The position numbers and the translations under genes were made by a program. Of a stretch of 64,000 nucleotides of DNA, positions 9,078 through 17,687 are shown in pieces. Below the pieces are notes generated by a model that saw only the letters and a program-made list of their open reading frames with translations, did no database searches and was not told where the DNA came from. The stretch is taken from contig JAFSUI010000032.1 in the NCBI GenBank assembly GCA_017445315.1, positions 28,647 to 92,646 of the forward strand, read 5' to 3'. Positions within the stretch are counted from its first letter, which is position 1. Every line of letters begins with the position of its first letter. The DNA is from Bacillota bacterium. Its GTDB lineage: Bacteria > Bacillota > Clostridia > Peptostreptococcales > Anaerovoracaceae.

Positions 9078-9092
9078 TGGTATAATTCGGGT
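9078..9092 (+). promoter_or_regulatory. Extended -10 promoter TGGTATAAT directly before the CDF gene
   Basis: TGG-TATAAT (9078-9086) matches an extended -10 box perfectly, followed by six bases and the ATG at 9093. The expected transcript start coincides with the ATG and no Shine-Dalgarno is present, so the mRNA may be leaderless. No good -35 is visible, as is usual with extended -10 promoters. Confidence 0.6.
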
Positions 9093-10199
9093 ATGGATAA
9101 TCGAGAGAAAACAATAGTTAGAACAAGCATAATAGGTATAGCTGCCAATATTGTTTTGGCGGCTTTTAAGGCTGCAGTAGGAGTATTTTCTCACTCTATA
9201 GCCATAGTTCTTGATGCGGTAAATAATCTTAGCGATGCGCTTTCTTCTGTCATTACGATTGTGGGAACAAAGCTTGCGGGTAAGGGGCCCGATAAAAAGC
9301 ATCCTCTCGGGCACGGAAGGGTTGAATATCTTACGGCAATGGTTATAGCGGTTCTTGTAATGTACGCAGGAATTACGTCATTAGTGGAGTCCGTAAAGCA
9401 GATAATAAATCCAGATACGCCGGATTATAAAGGGGTTTCTCTTATCATCATAGCGGTTTCGGTTCTGGCAAAGGTCGTTCTCGGGCGCTATGTAAAGAGC
9501 GTAGGAGAAAGAGTAAAGTCGGATTCTCTTATTGCGTCGGGTACCGATGCTACTATGGATGCAGCAATTTCCGCATCTACTCTTGTTGCGGCCGGGATAT
9601 TTCTATGGAAGGGATTGAGCCTTGAAGCGTATCTCGGACTCATTATTTCTCTTGTGATCATCAAAGCCGGTATAGATATTCTGAGAGAGACAATCTCGCA
9701 GATCATAGGAGAAAGAGTTGATTCTGACCTAGCAGTTGATATCAAGAAAACGGTTTCTGGATTTGAAGATGTGGCAGGTGCTTATGACCTTATTCTTCAT
9801 AGCTATGGGCCGGACACGCTTATGGGTTCCGTTCATATAGAAGTTCCGGACTATTACACGGCGGATAGGATTGACAGTCTTACAAGAAAGATCCAGAAGG
9901 AAGTATATGAAAAGCACGGAGTTGTTTTGACTGCGGTTAGTATCTATTCCAGAAACACTCACGACGACGAGGCCTCAAAGATAAGAACTGAGGCCATGCA
10001 TATTGTGATGGCGCATGAAGGCGTTCTTCAGGTCCATGGATTCTATATTGATATGGAGACAAAGACTATGACCTTTGATATGGTCGTGGATTTTGGAGCG
10101 GATAGAGATGCTGTATATACCCATATCCTTGAAGAAATCAAAGAAAAATATCCGGACTATAATGTCCGGATAACACTAGACTCGGATATAAGCGATTAG
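9093..10199 (+). CDS. Cation diffusion facilitator (CDF) family metal transporter
   Basis: The 368-residue protein has the CDF fold: membrane segments starting with 'IIGIAANIVLAAFKAAVGVFSHSIAIVL', the metal-binding DAVNNLSD motif (D41-D48), the conserved HPLGHGRVEYL region and a second Asp pair in 'GTDATMDAAIS'. The usual cytoplasmic dimerisation domain (about 205-285) is followed by a second similar domain (about 300-365), which makes it longer than the typical 290-300 residues. It should export divalent cations such as Zn2+, Mn2+ or Fe2+ in exchange for protons; the metal is not predictable here. The start is supported by family N-termini although no Shine-Dalgarno is present. Confidence 0.92.
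   Translation: MDNREKTIVRTSIIGIAANIVLAAFKAAVGVFSHSIAIVLDAVNNLSDALSSVITIVGTKLAGKGPDKKHPLGHGRVEYLTAMVIAVLVMYAGITSLVESVKQIINPDTPDYKGVSLIIIAVSVLAKVVLGRYVKSVGERVKSDSLIASGTDATMDAAISASTLVAAGIFLWKGLSLEAYLGLIISLVIIKAGIDILRETISQIIGERVDSDLAVDIKKTVSGFEDVAGAYDLILHSYGPDTLMGSVHIEVPDYYTADRIDSLTRKIQKEVYEKHGVVLTAVSIYSRNTHDDEASKIRTEAMHIVMAHEGVLQVHGFYIDMETKTMTFDMVVDFGADRDAVYTHILEEIKEKYPDYNVRITLDSDISD
10141..10172 (-). terminator. Intrinsic terminator for the YwaF-like gene, inside the CDF coding sequence
   Basis: A perfect 9-bp stem (TATCCGGAC 10149-10157 with 10164-10172) is followed, on the minus strand, by a TTTTTCTT run (10148-10141). This is a good terminator for the leftward gene ending at 10196, although it lies in the last codons of the rightward CDF gene. 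Confidence 0.6.
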
Positions 10200-10966
10200 C
10201 GGAAACGTTTTTTTGGAATACGCTTAACGAAGAATGTTACGATAAGACTCCAAACCATAAGAATGAGTCCGCAAGGTAGTGCATATAGATATCTATATGG
10301 GATATAGCTCTTGAAAAGCTCCAATATCGGATTTCCTTCTGTATTCATTAAGAAGAAATAGTTCGGGTTGGGGCAGAGCTTAAAGAATTCAAGGATTAGA
10401 TTAATGCCGAAAACAAAGAGCGATATTATAAACGTAATAAAGGTTGCGGATAATATGTCTTTGTATTCAGGTTTATAGAAGTCTAATGTATATAGGGCTA
10501 TGGCTTCTACTATAACCATTATATGTGTCCCGTAGAAACCGATGATTCTCGGTAAGAAAACCGAATAACCGGAAAAACCAAGTACCGGCATGAGTAATGC
10601 CATGAGAGCGCCAAGCGGAGCTACGTAGAAGCAGAAGCTTAGTAACGGGCGCTTTTTTGTTGCAACGGCGACAGGTATAAGAAGCATGTGAATATTGCAG
10701 AGGTTGAGCGGTAGCTCTTGCCACCAGTTAAAACCTCCATAGGGCGCATAGACGACATTGTACTCAGCATCCTTTGATAGTGCATACTTATAGATAAAGA
10801 AGCAAACAGCGGTTATTAAGCAAATAATTATGAAAGTAGCTTGTTTGACAGAATCCTTTGCATCACGAAGAACCTTGGTAATTAACCAAAGGAAGAGGAC
10901 GCCCAAGACAAAAAGGGCTATAAACATCGGACTAAAAGGTTTTACTATAAGTAGTTTCTCTATCAT
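10196..10966 (-). CDS. TIGR02206/YwaF-type integral membrane protein
   Basis: The 256-residue protein consists almost entirely of hydrophobic helices (about seven). It carries the TIGR02206/YwaF signature region 'LPLNLCNIHMLLIPVAVATK', where a Cys and a His lie in the second or third helix. The molecular function of the family is unknown. Its TAA stop overlaps the TAG stop of the convergent CDF gene, so the two genes end within the same four bases. No clear Shine-Dalgarno precedes the ATG. A hairpin terminator for it lies inside the CDF gene. Confidence 0.75.
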   Translation of the reverse strand: MIEKLLIVKPFSPMFIALFVLGVLFLWLITKVLRDAKDSVKQATFIIICLITAVCFFIYKYALSKDAEYNVVYAPYGGFNWWQELPLNLCNIHMLLIPVAVATKKRPLLSFCFYVAPLGALMALLMPVLGFSGYSVFLPRIIGFYGTHIMVIVEAIALYTLDFYKPEYKDILSATFITFIISLFVFGINLILEFFKLCPNPNYFFLMNTEGNPILELFKSYIPYRYLYALPCGLILMVWSLIVTFFVKRIPKKRFR

Positions 10967-11048
10967 GTGTATAATTCTACACTAGAACAATATAACTATG
11001 CACCTTAATAATTTCTTAAATAGGTTGAGCCTGCTATCGGTTTTTCTC

Positions 11049-11077
11049 TTGACAGCGCTAAAGTGCAGGCGTAAGAT
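11049..11077 (+). promoter_or_regulatory. Sigma-A promoter for the TrpB2 gene
   Basis: TTGACA (11049-11054), a 17-base spacer and TAAGAT (11072-11077) form a near-consensus promoter about 50 bases before the start codon. No T-box or trp leader structure is evident in the short leader. Confidence 0.7.
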
Positions 11078-11125
11078 AAGTTCTATTATTGGGTAGAACT
11101 GCTGCCCGGATGGAGGGAAAATAGG

Positions 11126-12496
11126 ATGGTTCAGGAAAAAATACCATACAAAATATATCTAGAGGAGGCGGAAATGCCCACGCATTATTATAATATGCGT
11201 GCGGATATGGAGAAGAAGCCCGCGCCGCTTCTGAATCCGGGCACGGGAGAGCCCTTGAAATATGAGGATTTACAGCCGATTTTTTGCGATGAACTTATAA
11301 AGCAAGAACTTGACGATGAGACGCGGTATATACCGATTCCCGATGAAATAAGGGATTTTTACAAAATGTATAGGCCTTCTCCTCTCGTAAGGGCATATTG
11401 CCTTGAGGAAAGGCTCGGAACTCCCGCCAAGATCTATTATAAATTTGAAGGAAATAATACGAGCGGATCTCATAAGCTAAATTCCGCTATTGCTCAGGCC
11501 TATTATGCAAAAAAGCAGGGCCTAAAGGGAATTACGACAGAAACCGGAGCAGGTCAGTGGGGAACGGCGCTTTCAATGGCATGCAGCTATTTTGAGCTTG
11601 ATTGCCAGGTTTATATGGTAAAGGTTAGCTATGAGCAAAAGCCCTTTAGACGCGAGGTTATGCGTACCTACGGAGCAAATGTTACGCCGTCACCATCAGA
11701 GACCACAGAGGTCGGAAAAAAGATTCTGGCTGAATTCCCCGGGACAGGAGGATCACTGGGATGCGCAATATCTGAGGCTGTGGAGGCAGCAACAAAGCAG
11801 GAAGGCTATAGATATGTTCTCGGAAGCGTGCTTAATCAGGTTCTCCTTCATCAGAGCATCATAGGGCTAGAAACCAAAACTGCTATGGATAAATACGGTA
11901 TAAAGCCAGATATTATCATAGGTTCAGCCGGAGGCGGATCAAACCTTGGTGGTCTAATTGCTCCATTTATGGGAGAAAAGCTGAGGGGAGAAGCGGATTA
12001 CAGAATTGTTGCTGTGGAACCTGCATCTTGCCCGAGCTTTACAAGAGGAAAATATGCCTATGATTTTGCGGATACAGGAAGAGTATGTCCTCTTGCCAAG
12101 ATGTACACATTAGGATCGGGATTTATGCCTGCGCCAAACCATGCAGGAGGCCTGAGATATCACGGAATGAGCCCAACACTCTCCGAGCTCTATGACCAAG
12201 GGTATATTGAGGCGGTTACGGCTCTTCAAACAGATGTATTTGCTGCTGCAGAGGAATTTGCGAGGGTTGAGGGAATACTTCCTGCACCTGAATCAGGACA
12301 TGCCATAAAGGTCGCCTTGGATGAGGCCAAGAAATGCAAGGAAACAGGCGAGGAAAAGACGATAGTGTTTGGACTGACGGGAACAGGATATTTTGATCTC
12401 ACGGCATATAAGAATTATAATGACGGAACCATGGCGGATCGTGAGCCGACGGACGAAGAGCTTGAGAAGAGTCTTTCGGAACTTCCGAAGTTATAG
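11126..12496 (+). CDS. TrpB2-type tryptophan synthase beta-like PLP enzyme
   Basis: This 456-residue protein belongs to the TrpB2 branch (longer than TrpB1 of about 400). The PLP lysine is in 'NNTSGSHKLNSA', and the cofactor phosphate loop is 'GSAGGGSNLGG'. TrpB enzymes join indole and serine to make tryptophan; TrpB2 proteins lack the contacts needed for TrpA and may act alone, as indole salvage enzymes or on other substrates. No trpA or other trp gene is nearby, which fits a stand-alone role. The gene is monocistronic between its own promoter (11049-11077) and a hairpin terminator. The start has a GGAGGG site (11110-11115) 10 bases upstream. Confidence 0.88.
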   Translation: MVQEKIPYKIYLEEAEMPTHYYNMRADMEKKPAPLLNPGTGEPLKYEDLQPIFCDELIKQELDDETRYIPIPDEIRDFYKMYRPSPLVRAYCLEERLGTPAKIYYKFEGNNTSGSHKLNSAIAQAYYAKKQGLKGITTETGAGQWGTALSMACSYFELDCQVYMVKVSYEQKPFRREVMRTYGANVTPSPSETTEVGKKILAEFPGTGGSLGCAISEAVEAATKQEGYRYVLGSVLNQVLLHQSIIGLETKTAMDKYGIKPDIIIGSAGGGSNLGGLIAPFMGEKLRGEADYRIVAVEPASCPSFTRGKYAYDFADTGRVCPLAKMYTLGSGFMPAPNHAGGLRYHGMSPTLSELYDQGYIEAVTALQTDVFAAAEEFARVEGILPAPESGHAIKVALDEAKKCKETGEEKTIVFGLTGTGYFDLTAYKNYNDGTMADREPTDEELEKSLSELPKL

Positions 12497-12545
12497 ATTA
12501 CGGATTCTAGTTTCAGAGTACGTGGAAACATTGAATTTTAAACAA

Positions 12546-12577
12546 AAAACGGCGGCTAGTGCCGCCGTTTTGGTTTT
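12546..12577. terminator. Bidirectional intrinsic terminator
   Basis: AAAACGGCGGC and GCCGCCGTTTT form an 11-bp perfect stem around a TAGT loop, with an A run on the left and a T run on the right. It serves both the rightward TrpB2 gene and the leftward AIM24-like gene. Confidence 0.9.
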
Positions 12578-12582
12578 TGTTA

Positions 12583-13263
12583 TCAGCTTCCTGTAACGAT
12601 GAATGGCTGGATTGCCTTTGCTACGTTGTTTACAGGCATGGTCTGGAGGACAACTTTTCCCGGACCGGTTACTATGGTGTTAAAGAAGCCTTCGCCTCCG
12701 AGAAGCGCATTCTTTGCGCCGCCTACGGACTGGATGTCCAAGGAGCAGGTAGAATCCATCATTGCGATGAATCCTGTGGAGATTTTCATCTGCTGTCCCG
12801 CCTGGAGATTGTATTCGCAGGTATAGCCGTCAATTTCTATGAATGCGGTTCCGTGGCCGGAGAGTTTCTGCATGATGAAACCTTCGCCGCCAAATAGGCC
12901 TGCACCGAACTTCTTCTGGAAGAAAACGCTGAGTTCAACAGTCTCGTCACTAGCCAAAAATGCACGTTTTTGAACTATATATTCCTGTCCGGGTCCGATT
13001 TCCAGTGCTTTGATGGTTCCCGGGAAGGAAGAAGCAAAGGCAATCTGTCCGGGACCTCCTTCTGCGGTATATCTATTCTGGAACATTGACTCGCCGCTGA
13101 ACATACGGCCCATCATCTTGCCAAAGCCGCCGGTTCCTTGAGTTTCCATTCTCATATTGGGGCTCATCCAGCTCATGGCGCCTTTTTCTGTAATCATTGT
13201 TTCTCCGGCTTCCATATCGCAGATAACGACAGGGAGTGGTTCGCCGATAATTTGATATTTCAT
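12583..13263 (-). CDS. TIGR00266/AIM24 family protein
   Basis: The 226-residue protein matches the TIGR00266 family (AIM24-like double-stranded beta-helix): 'MKYQIIGEPLPVVICDMEAGETMITEKGAMSWMS' style start, a Gly/Met-rich segment near 40-60, and repeated Gly-rich turns such as 'GEGFF' and 'GPGKVVLQT'. Related mitochondrial and bacterial proteins have no defined enzymatic role. It is soluble with no signal peptide. A perfect AAGGAGGATAAT site precedes the ATG. It is transcribed alone, convergent to TrpB2 across a shared terminator. Confidence 0.8.
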   Translation of the reverse strand: MKYQIIGEPLPVVICDMEAGETMITEKGAMSWMSPNMRMETQGTGGFGKMMGRMFSGESMFQNRYTAEGGPGQIAFASSFPGTIKALEIGPGQEYIVQKRAFLASDETVELSVFFQKKFGAGLFGGEGFIMQKLSGHGTAFIEIDGYTCEYNLQAGQQMKISTGFIAMMDSTCSLDIQSVGGAKNALLGGEGFFNTIVTGPGKVVLQTMPVNNVAKAIQPFIVTGS

Positions 13264-13322
13264 ATTATCCTCCTTATTTATTAACAGGATTGATTATACC
13301 TTTAATATATCCCAAGGGGCAC

Positions 13323-13351
13323 TTGTTGTAAAGCGACAAATCGGTTACAAT
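13323..13351 (+). promoter_or_regulatory. Probable sigma-A promoter for glnS
   Basis: TTGTTG (13323-13328), 17 bases, then TACAAT (13346-13351). This would give a leader of about 105 bases. I see no T-box consensus in that leader. Confidence 0.5.
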
Positions 13352-13462
13352 AACTAGGTAATATCAATAAGTGAGGCGTTTTTGTTATGCGTTAATTTAG
13401 CGGGACGCCGGACGATAAATATAAAACGATAAATGTAATCAGTATTAAATGTGAGGAATGTT

Positions 13463-15106
13463 ATGAGCGAGCAAGTTATTGCAAATAATTTTATTCATGC
13501 CTTTATAGACGAGGATTTGCAAGAGGGCGTCTATGACAAAGTTGCTACGAGATTTCCGCCGGAGCCAAACGGATATCTTCATGTAGGTCACGCAAAGTCC
13601 ATTTGCCTAAACTTTGGAACCGCAAAAAAATATAACGGAACATGCAACCTAAGATATGACGACACCAATCCCGTTAAGGAAGATCTTGAATATGTAAATG
13701 CCATAGAGGCTGATATCAAATGGCTAGGCTTCACATGGGAAAATAAACTCTGGGCATCTGATTATTTTGGCACGATGTATGAGGCTGCAGTAGAACTCAT
13801 TAAGAAGGGTCTTGCGTATGTTGACGATCTTTCTGCGGAGGAGATAAAGGCACATAGAGGAACCCTTACTGAACCCGGAAAGGAAAGCCCTTGCCGTAAT
13901 AGAAGTGTAGAAGAAAACCTCGCGCTCTTTACGGAAATGAAAGAGGGCAAGTACGGAGATGGAGAAAAGGTTCTTCGTGCAAAGATAGATATGTCGTCTC
14001 CTAATATGAATATGAGAGACCCTGTTATCTATAGAATCGTTCATGCAACGCATCACAATACCGGAGATGATTGGTGCATCTATCCGATGTATGACTTTGC
14101 TCATCCTATAGAGGATGCGATTGAGGGAATAACCCATTCAATCTGCACGATGGAGTTTGAGGACCATAGACCGCTATATGACTGGGTTCTAAGAGAAGTA
14201 GGTTTCTGGCCAAATCCACCGAGACAGATTGAGTTTGCAAGGCTTAATCTTACAAACACTGTTATGAGTAAGAGATACCTAAAGGCCCTTGTTGACGATG
14301 CGGTTGTAGATGGATGGGACGATCCAAGAATGCCTACGATTGCAGGACTTAGAAGAAGAGGATACACGCCTGAAGCTATTCGCGATTTCTGCGATAGAGT
14401 TGGTGTAGCAAAGGCAAACAGCCTTGTTGATATGGGACTTCTTGAACATTGCGTTCGCGAGGATCTTCAGAGTAGGGTAGAAAGCAGAAATGTCGTTGAG
14501 GATCCAATCAAGGTCGTAATCACAAATTATCCCGAGGAAGAAACTGAGATGGTTACGGTTGAGAACAATAAGAATGTACCGGAGATGGGAGAGCGTAAGA
14601 TTCCGTTCTCAAGAGAACTCTATATTGACGGTGCGGACTTTATGGAGGTTCCCGCAAAGAAGTATTTCCGTCTCTTCCCGGGAAACGAAGTAAGATTCAA
14701 GGGTGCGTATTTTATTAAATGCGAAGATGTCGTAAAGAACGATGACGGAAGCATCAAAGAACTCCTTTGCACATACGATCCTGAAACAAAGAGCGGAGAA
14801 GGCTTTGAAGGAAGAAAGGTAAAGGGAACTATTCATTTTGTTGATGCAAAGACCGCTGTTCCTGTAACGATAAGAAATTATAGCTATCTCATGATCCAAA
14901 ATGAAGAGGGAGAAAACGTCCTGAATCCTGAGTCTCTTGTGGAGAAGAAGGGGTTTGCTGAGCCGCTTCTAGCTGAAGCAAAGCCGGGAGAGCGGTTCCA
15001 GTTCTTCAGACATGGATACTATATTGCCGACGAGAAGCTATGCACAAATGAAACCCTGGTATTTAACAGGATCGTTGATCTGAAGAGCGGGTACAAGCCG
15101 GAATAG
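13463..15106 (+). CDS. glnS: Glutamine--tRNA ligase
   Basis: This class I aminoacyl-tRNA synthetase (547 residues) attaches glutamine to tRNA-Gln. It shows the HIGH-type motif HVGH (40-43) in '[16 protein letters not shown]', the 'RYDDTNP' ATP-site motif, and the KMSKS-type motif in 'NTVMSKRYL', followed by the GlnRS beta-barrel anticodon domains. A GTG 12 bases upstream (13451) is in frame, but its GTGAGGA sequence is best read as the ribosome site for the ATG at 13463, so I chose the latter. The enzyme implies direct glutaminylation rather than, or in addition to, the GatCAB route. The next gene starts 23 bp later. Confidence 0.95.
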   Translation: MSEQVIANNFIHAFIDEDLQEGVYDKVATRFPPEPNGYLHVGHAKSICLNFGTAKKYNGTCNLRYDDTNPVKEDLEYVNAIEADIKWLGFTWENKLWASDYFGTMYEAAVELIKKGLAYVDDLSAEEIKAHRGTLTEPGKESPCRNRSVEENLALFTEMKEGKYGDGEKVLRAKIDMSSPNMNMRDPVIYRIVHATHHNTGDDWCIYPMYDFAHPIEDAIEGITHSICTMEFEDHRPLYDWVLREVGFWPNPPRQIEFARLNLTNTVMSKRYLKALVDDAVVDGWDDPRMPTIAGLRRRGYTPEAIRDFCDRVGVAKANSLVDMGLLEHCVREDLQSRVESRNVVEDPIKVVITNYPEEETEMVTVENNKNVPEMGERKIPFSRELYIDGADFMEVPAKKYFRLFPGNEVRFKGAYFIKCEDVVKNDDGSIKELLCTYDPETKSGEGFEGRKVKGTIHFVDAKTAVPVTIRNYSYLMIQNEEGENVLNPESLVEKKGFAEPLLAEAKPGERFQFFRHGYYIADEKLCTNETLVFNRIVDLKSGYKPE

Positions 15107-15128
15107 CAGAAGGTTTTGGAGGAGAAAT

Positions 15129-15962
15129 TTGTTTAAAAACTTTGCGGATATTTTTATAGGATTCCTTGCCGCGTCTTCGCTTGGAGGCCTGACACTCATG
15201 GTTCTTGTCGCACTCATGGGGTTTGGCTATATGGCCTCACTGATTGTGCTGGTACTATGGTTCATTTTTTGCGGTGTATTCTTCAGTTGGTTCGCCAAAA
15301 GGAGAGTTGATCGATTAGATGGGCTTCTTAATAACTGTCAGGTATCGGAATACGTAGAGGCATATGATAAGATTGAGGCACGCATCTACCTCGGTGGAGG
15401 CAAGAGAACAGCGCTCATGAATAAGGCTAGAGGACTTATTGCCCTCGGTGCGGTGGACGAAGCAATAAATGACTTAACCGAAATTGGTCTTCCGGAAAAA
15501 CATCGCTTTAAGGATATGCACTTGCAAGCGGTATTGAACAGCATGCTCTTTAGCGCTTATGTTGAAAAAGGCGAGTTGGAACACGCCGTAAAAGCGCTCT
15601 CGGTATGTAAATATATGGTTGGTGACAGGCTATACCGCCAGCCATATTTGAGTAGGATGATAGAAATCATTAATAGAGCAGAAATGCGTCTCGCCTTGGC
15701 CGAAGGGGAGTTTGAAGGCATGGAAGAACAATACAAAAAACTGTTAGAAGACGCGGAAACACTGATAGAAGAAGTTATAGCCCACTATCGTCTTGCTGAG
15801 ATAGCCGAGCACTACGGCAGAGAAGACGAGAAGAGAGAACACCTTGAATTTGCTGCGAAACACGGTGGAACAACGATTTATAGATATCTGGCTGGCCTTG
15901 CGCTTGGCGGCGGAGAAGTTCAGGATAAGGCAATGTATAATGGGCCTATAGACGAGAGATAG
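15129..15962 (+). CDS. Membrane-anchored TPR-like protein of unknown function
   Basis: The 277-residue product starts with TTG, supported by TTTGGAGGAG just upstream. Two hydrophobic segments (about 10-32 and 36-57) form a hairpin anchor. The rest is helical with TPR-like spacing ('ALMNKARGLIALGAVDEAINDL', 'FSAYVEKGELEHAVKAL', 'YRLAEIAEHYGREDEKREHL'). I do not recognise a specific family. It lies 23 bp after glnS and 47 bp before scfA, so it may be cotranscribed with either. A scaffold role at the cytoplasmic face of the membrane is a guess from the repeats. Confidence 0.7.
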   Translation: MFKNFADIFIGFLAASSLGGLTLMVLVALMGFGYMASLIVLVLWFIFCGVFFSWFAKRRVDRLDGLLNNCQVSEYVEAYDKIEARIYLGGGKRTALMNKARGLIALGAVDEAINDLTEIGLPEKHRFKDMHLQAVLNSMLFSAYVEKGELEHAVKALSVCKYMVGDRLYRQPYLSRMIEIINRAEMRLALAEGEFEGMEEQYKKLLEDAETLIEEVIAHYRLAEIAEHYGREDEKREHLEFAAKHGGTTIYRYLAGLALGGGEVQDKAMYNGPIDER

Positions 15963-15971
15963 CAGAAGGCG

Positions 15972-15977
15972 TATAAT
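15972..15977 (+). promoter_or_regulatory. Possible -10 box for the SCIFF operon
   Basis: A perfect TATAAT lies 33 bases before the scfA start and just after the preceding stop codon. The -35 region is poor, so this is tentative; scfA could also be read from upstream. Confidence 0.35.
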
Positions 15978-16009
15978 AGGAGTACAAAAAAGAAACGGAG
16001 AACAATGAA

Positions 16010-16156
16010 ATGAAGAGAATCAAAACGATTGAAACACGCGATTTAAAGAAGAGTCTGGCAGAGGGTGGATGCGGCGAGTGCCAGACAAGCTGCCAGTCCG
16101 CTTGCAAAACTTCCTGTGGCGTTGCTAACCAGCCTTGCGAAAAGGAAGATAAGTAA
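16010..16156 (+). CDS. scfA: SCIFF ranthipeptide precursor (six cysteines in forty-five residues)
   Basis: This 48-residue peptide has six Cys (21, 24, 28, 32, 36, 43) within the segment 'GGCGECQTSCQSACKTSC', the hallmark of SCIFF peptides found across Clostridia. SCIFF is the substrate of the radical-SAM maturase encoded 10 bp downstream, which makes thioether bridges from Cys sulfur to a neighbouring residue's carbon. The biological role is unsettled; signalling or regulation of metabolism has been suggested for ranthipeptides. The ATG at 16010 has CGGAG upstream; an earlier ATG at 16005 stops after two codons. No leader-cleaving protease or exporter gene lies next to it. Confidence 0.93.
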   Translation: MKRIKTIETRDLKKSLAEGGCGECQTSCQSACKTSCGVANQPCEKEDK

Positions 16157-16166
16157 GGGATAAGAA

Positions 16167-17687
16167 GTGGTTCATCAATATAAACTAAACGGATACAATA
16201 TTTGTTTGGACGTTTATAGCGGAGCCATTCATGTGGTGGATGATGTAGCTTATGACATCATCCGTCTTTTTTGTGAGAAAAATAGTGAAGCTGCTGAAAA
16301 AGAAGAGGGCGGAACAATTCTTCACGTAAATAGCTCTTGGGTTCCCACGATTGAAGAAGTAGAAAAATTGGTCTTTTCCAAGTATTCTTCGGGCGAGGTA
16401 TCAAAAGAAGAAATTAAAGAGTGCTACGCCGATATAATCGAATTGATAGAGAGTGGAAAGCTCTTTTCTTCTGATATTTTTAGGCCCAATGCAAATACTT
16501 TGAAAAATAGACATACGGATATCAAGGCCTTATGCCTTCATGTTTCTCACGCATGCGATCTCACATGCTCATATTGCTTTGCGGGGCAGGGAAAGTTCAA
16601 TGGGCCTTCTGCACTAATGACCTATGATGTGGCAAAGAGAGCCATAGACTTTTTGGTTGAGAATTCGGGTTCAAGAAGAAATCTTGAGGTGGATTTCTTT
16701 GGTGGCGAGCCACTTCTCAATTTTGATGTCGTAAAGGAGACGGTTTCCTATGCGAGATCGATTGAGGAAGAAAAAGGGAAACATTTTAGATTTACGCTTA
16801 CCACAAACGGAACAGGCATAACGGATGAAGTGATTGAATTTGCCAACAAAGAATGTCATAACGTGGTACTTTCGCTAGACGGAAGAAAGGAAGTTCACGA
16901 TAGAGAAAGGCGTACGGCGTCGGGCGAAGGAAGCTACGATATAATCGTTCCAAAGTTTCAAAAGATGGTCGCCGCAAGAACGAATAATGATAACGGAAAT
17001 ACCAATTATTATATGCGTGGAACATTTACGCATTACAATCCTGATTTTACAAATGACCTCTATCATATGGTTGATCTTGGATTCACCGAGCTATCCATGG
17101 AGCCTGTTGTTTGCGATCCGGAGAGTAGGTTTGCGCTGACTGAAGAAGACCTTCCGATTTTGCTGGAGGAATACGAGAAGCTTGCTGTTGAAATGCTTAG
17201 AAGAGAGCGTACACGTGGAACCGATGGAAAGGATAGGCCGTTTACCTTCTATCACTATATGATAGATCTTGAGAATGGTCCTTGCATATATAAGAGGGTT
17301 TCGGGCTGCGGCTCGGGAACGGAGTATTTTGCTGTTACGCCAAAGGGCGAGCTCTACCCATGCCACCAGTTTGTTGGTGATGAAAAATATCTCATGGGAG
17401 ATATTTGGGAGGGGATCTCAGAAAGAGCTTCATGCGATGGTGGAAAAAGCGGAACCGATATAAGAAACGAGTTTAAAAAATGCAATGTATATTCCAGAAA
17501 TGAGTGTGATGACTGCTGGGCAAAGTTTTATTGCAGCGGTGGCTGCGCGGCAAATGCATATCATGCGTCGGGAGATATACTGGGCATATATGAATATGGA
17601 TGTAAGCTTTTTAGAAAGCGTATGGAATGCGCAATAATGATGGAAATAGCAAGGGCGGTCGAAAGAGACGAAGATGAGAATCAATAA
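16167..17687 (+). CDS. scfB: SCIFF maturase, radical SAM/SPASM thioether-forming enzyme
   Basis: The 506-residue enzyme introduces thioether crosslinks into the SCIFF peptide. Residues 1-110 form the RRE-like peptide-binding N-terminus ('YKLNGYNICLDVYSGAIHVVDDVAYDII'). The radical-SAM Cys triad is C130/C134/C137 in 'HACDLTCSYC', with 'FFGGEPLLN' as the SAM-binding GGE motif. The C-terminal SPASM domain has Cys at about 373, 381, 399, 439, 447, 450, 456, 460 and 479 for auxiliary 4Fe-4S clusters. The start is GTG, with AAGGGA six bases upstream, 10 bp after scfA. It overlaps the next gene by 14 bp. Confidence 0.95.
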   Translation: MVHQYKLNGYNICLDVYSGAIHVVDDVAYDIIRLFCEKNSEAAEKEEGGTILHVNSSWVPTIEEVEKLVFSKYSSGEVSKEEIKECYADIIELIESGKLFSSDIFRPNANTLKNRHTDIKALCLHVSHACDLTCSYCFAGQGKFNGPSALMTYDVAKRAIDFLVENSGSRRNLEVDFFGGEPLLNFDVVKETVSYARSIEEEKGKHFRFTLTTNGTGITDEVIEFANKECHNVVLSLDGRKEVHDRERRTASGEGSYDIIVPKFQKMVAARTNNDNGNTNYYMRGTFTHYNPDFTNDLYHMVDLGFTELSMEPVVCDPESRFALTEEDLPILLEEYEKLAVEMLRRERTRGTDGKDRPFTFYHYMIDLENGPCIYKRVSGCGSGTEYFAVTPKGELYPCHQFVGDEKYLMGDIWEGISERASCDGGKSGTDIRNEFKKCNVYSRNECDDCWAKFYCSGGCAANAYHASGDILGIYEYGCKLFRKRMECAIMMEIARAVERDEDENQ

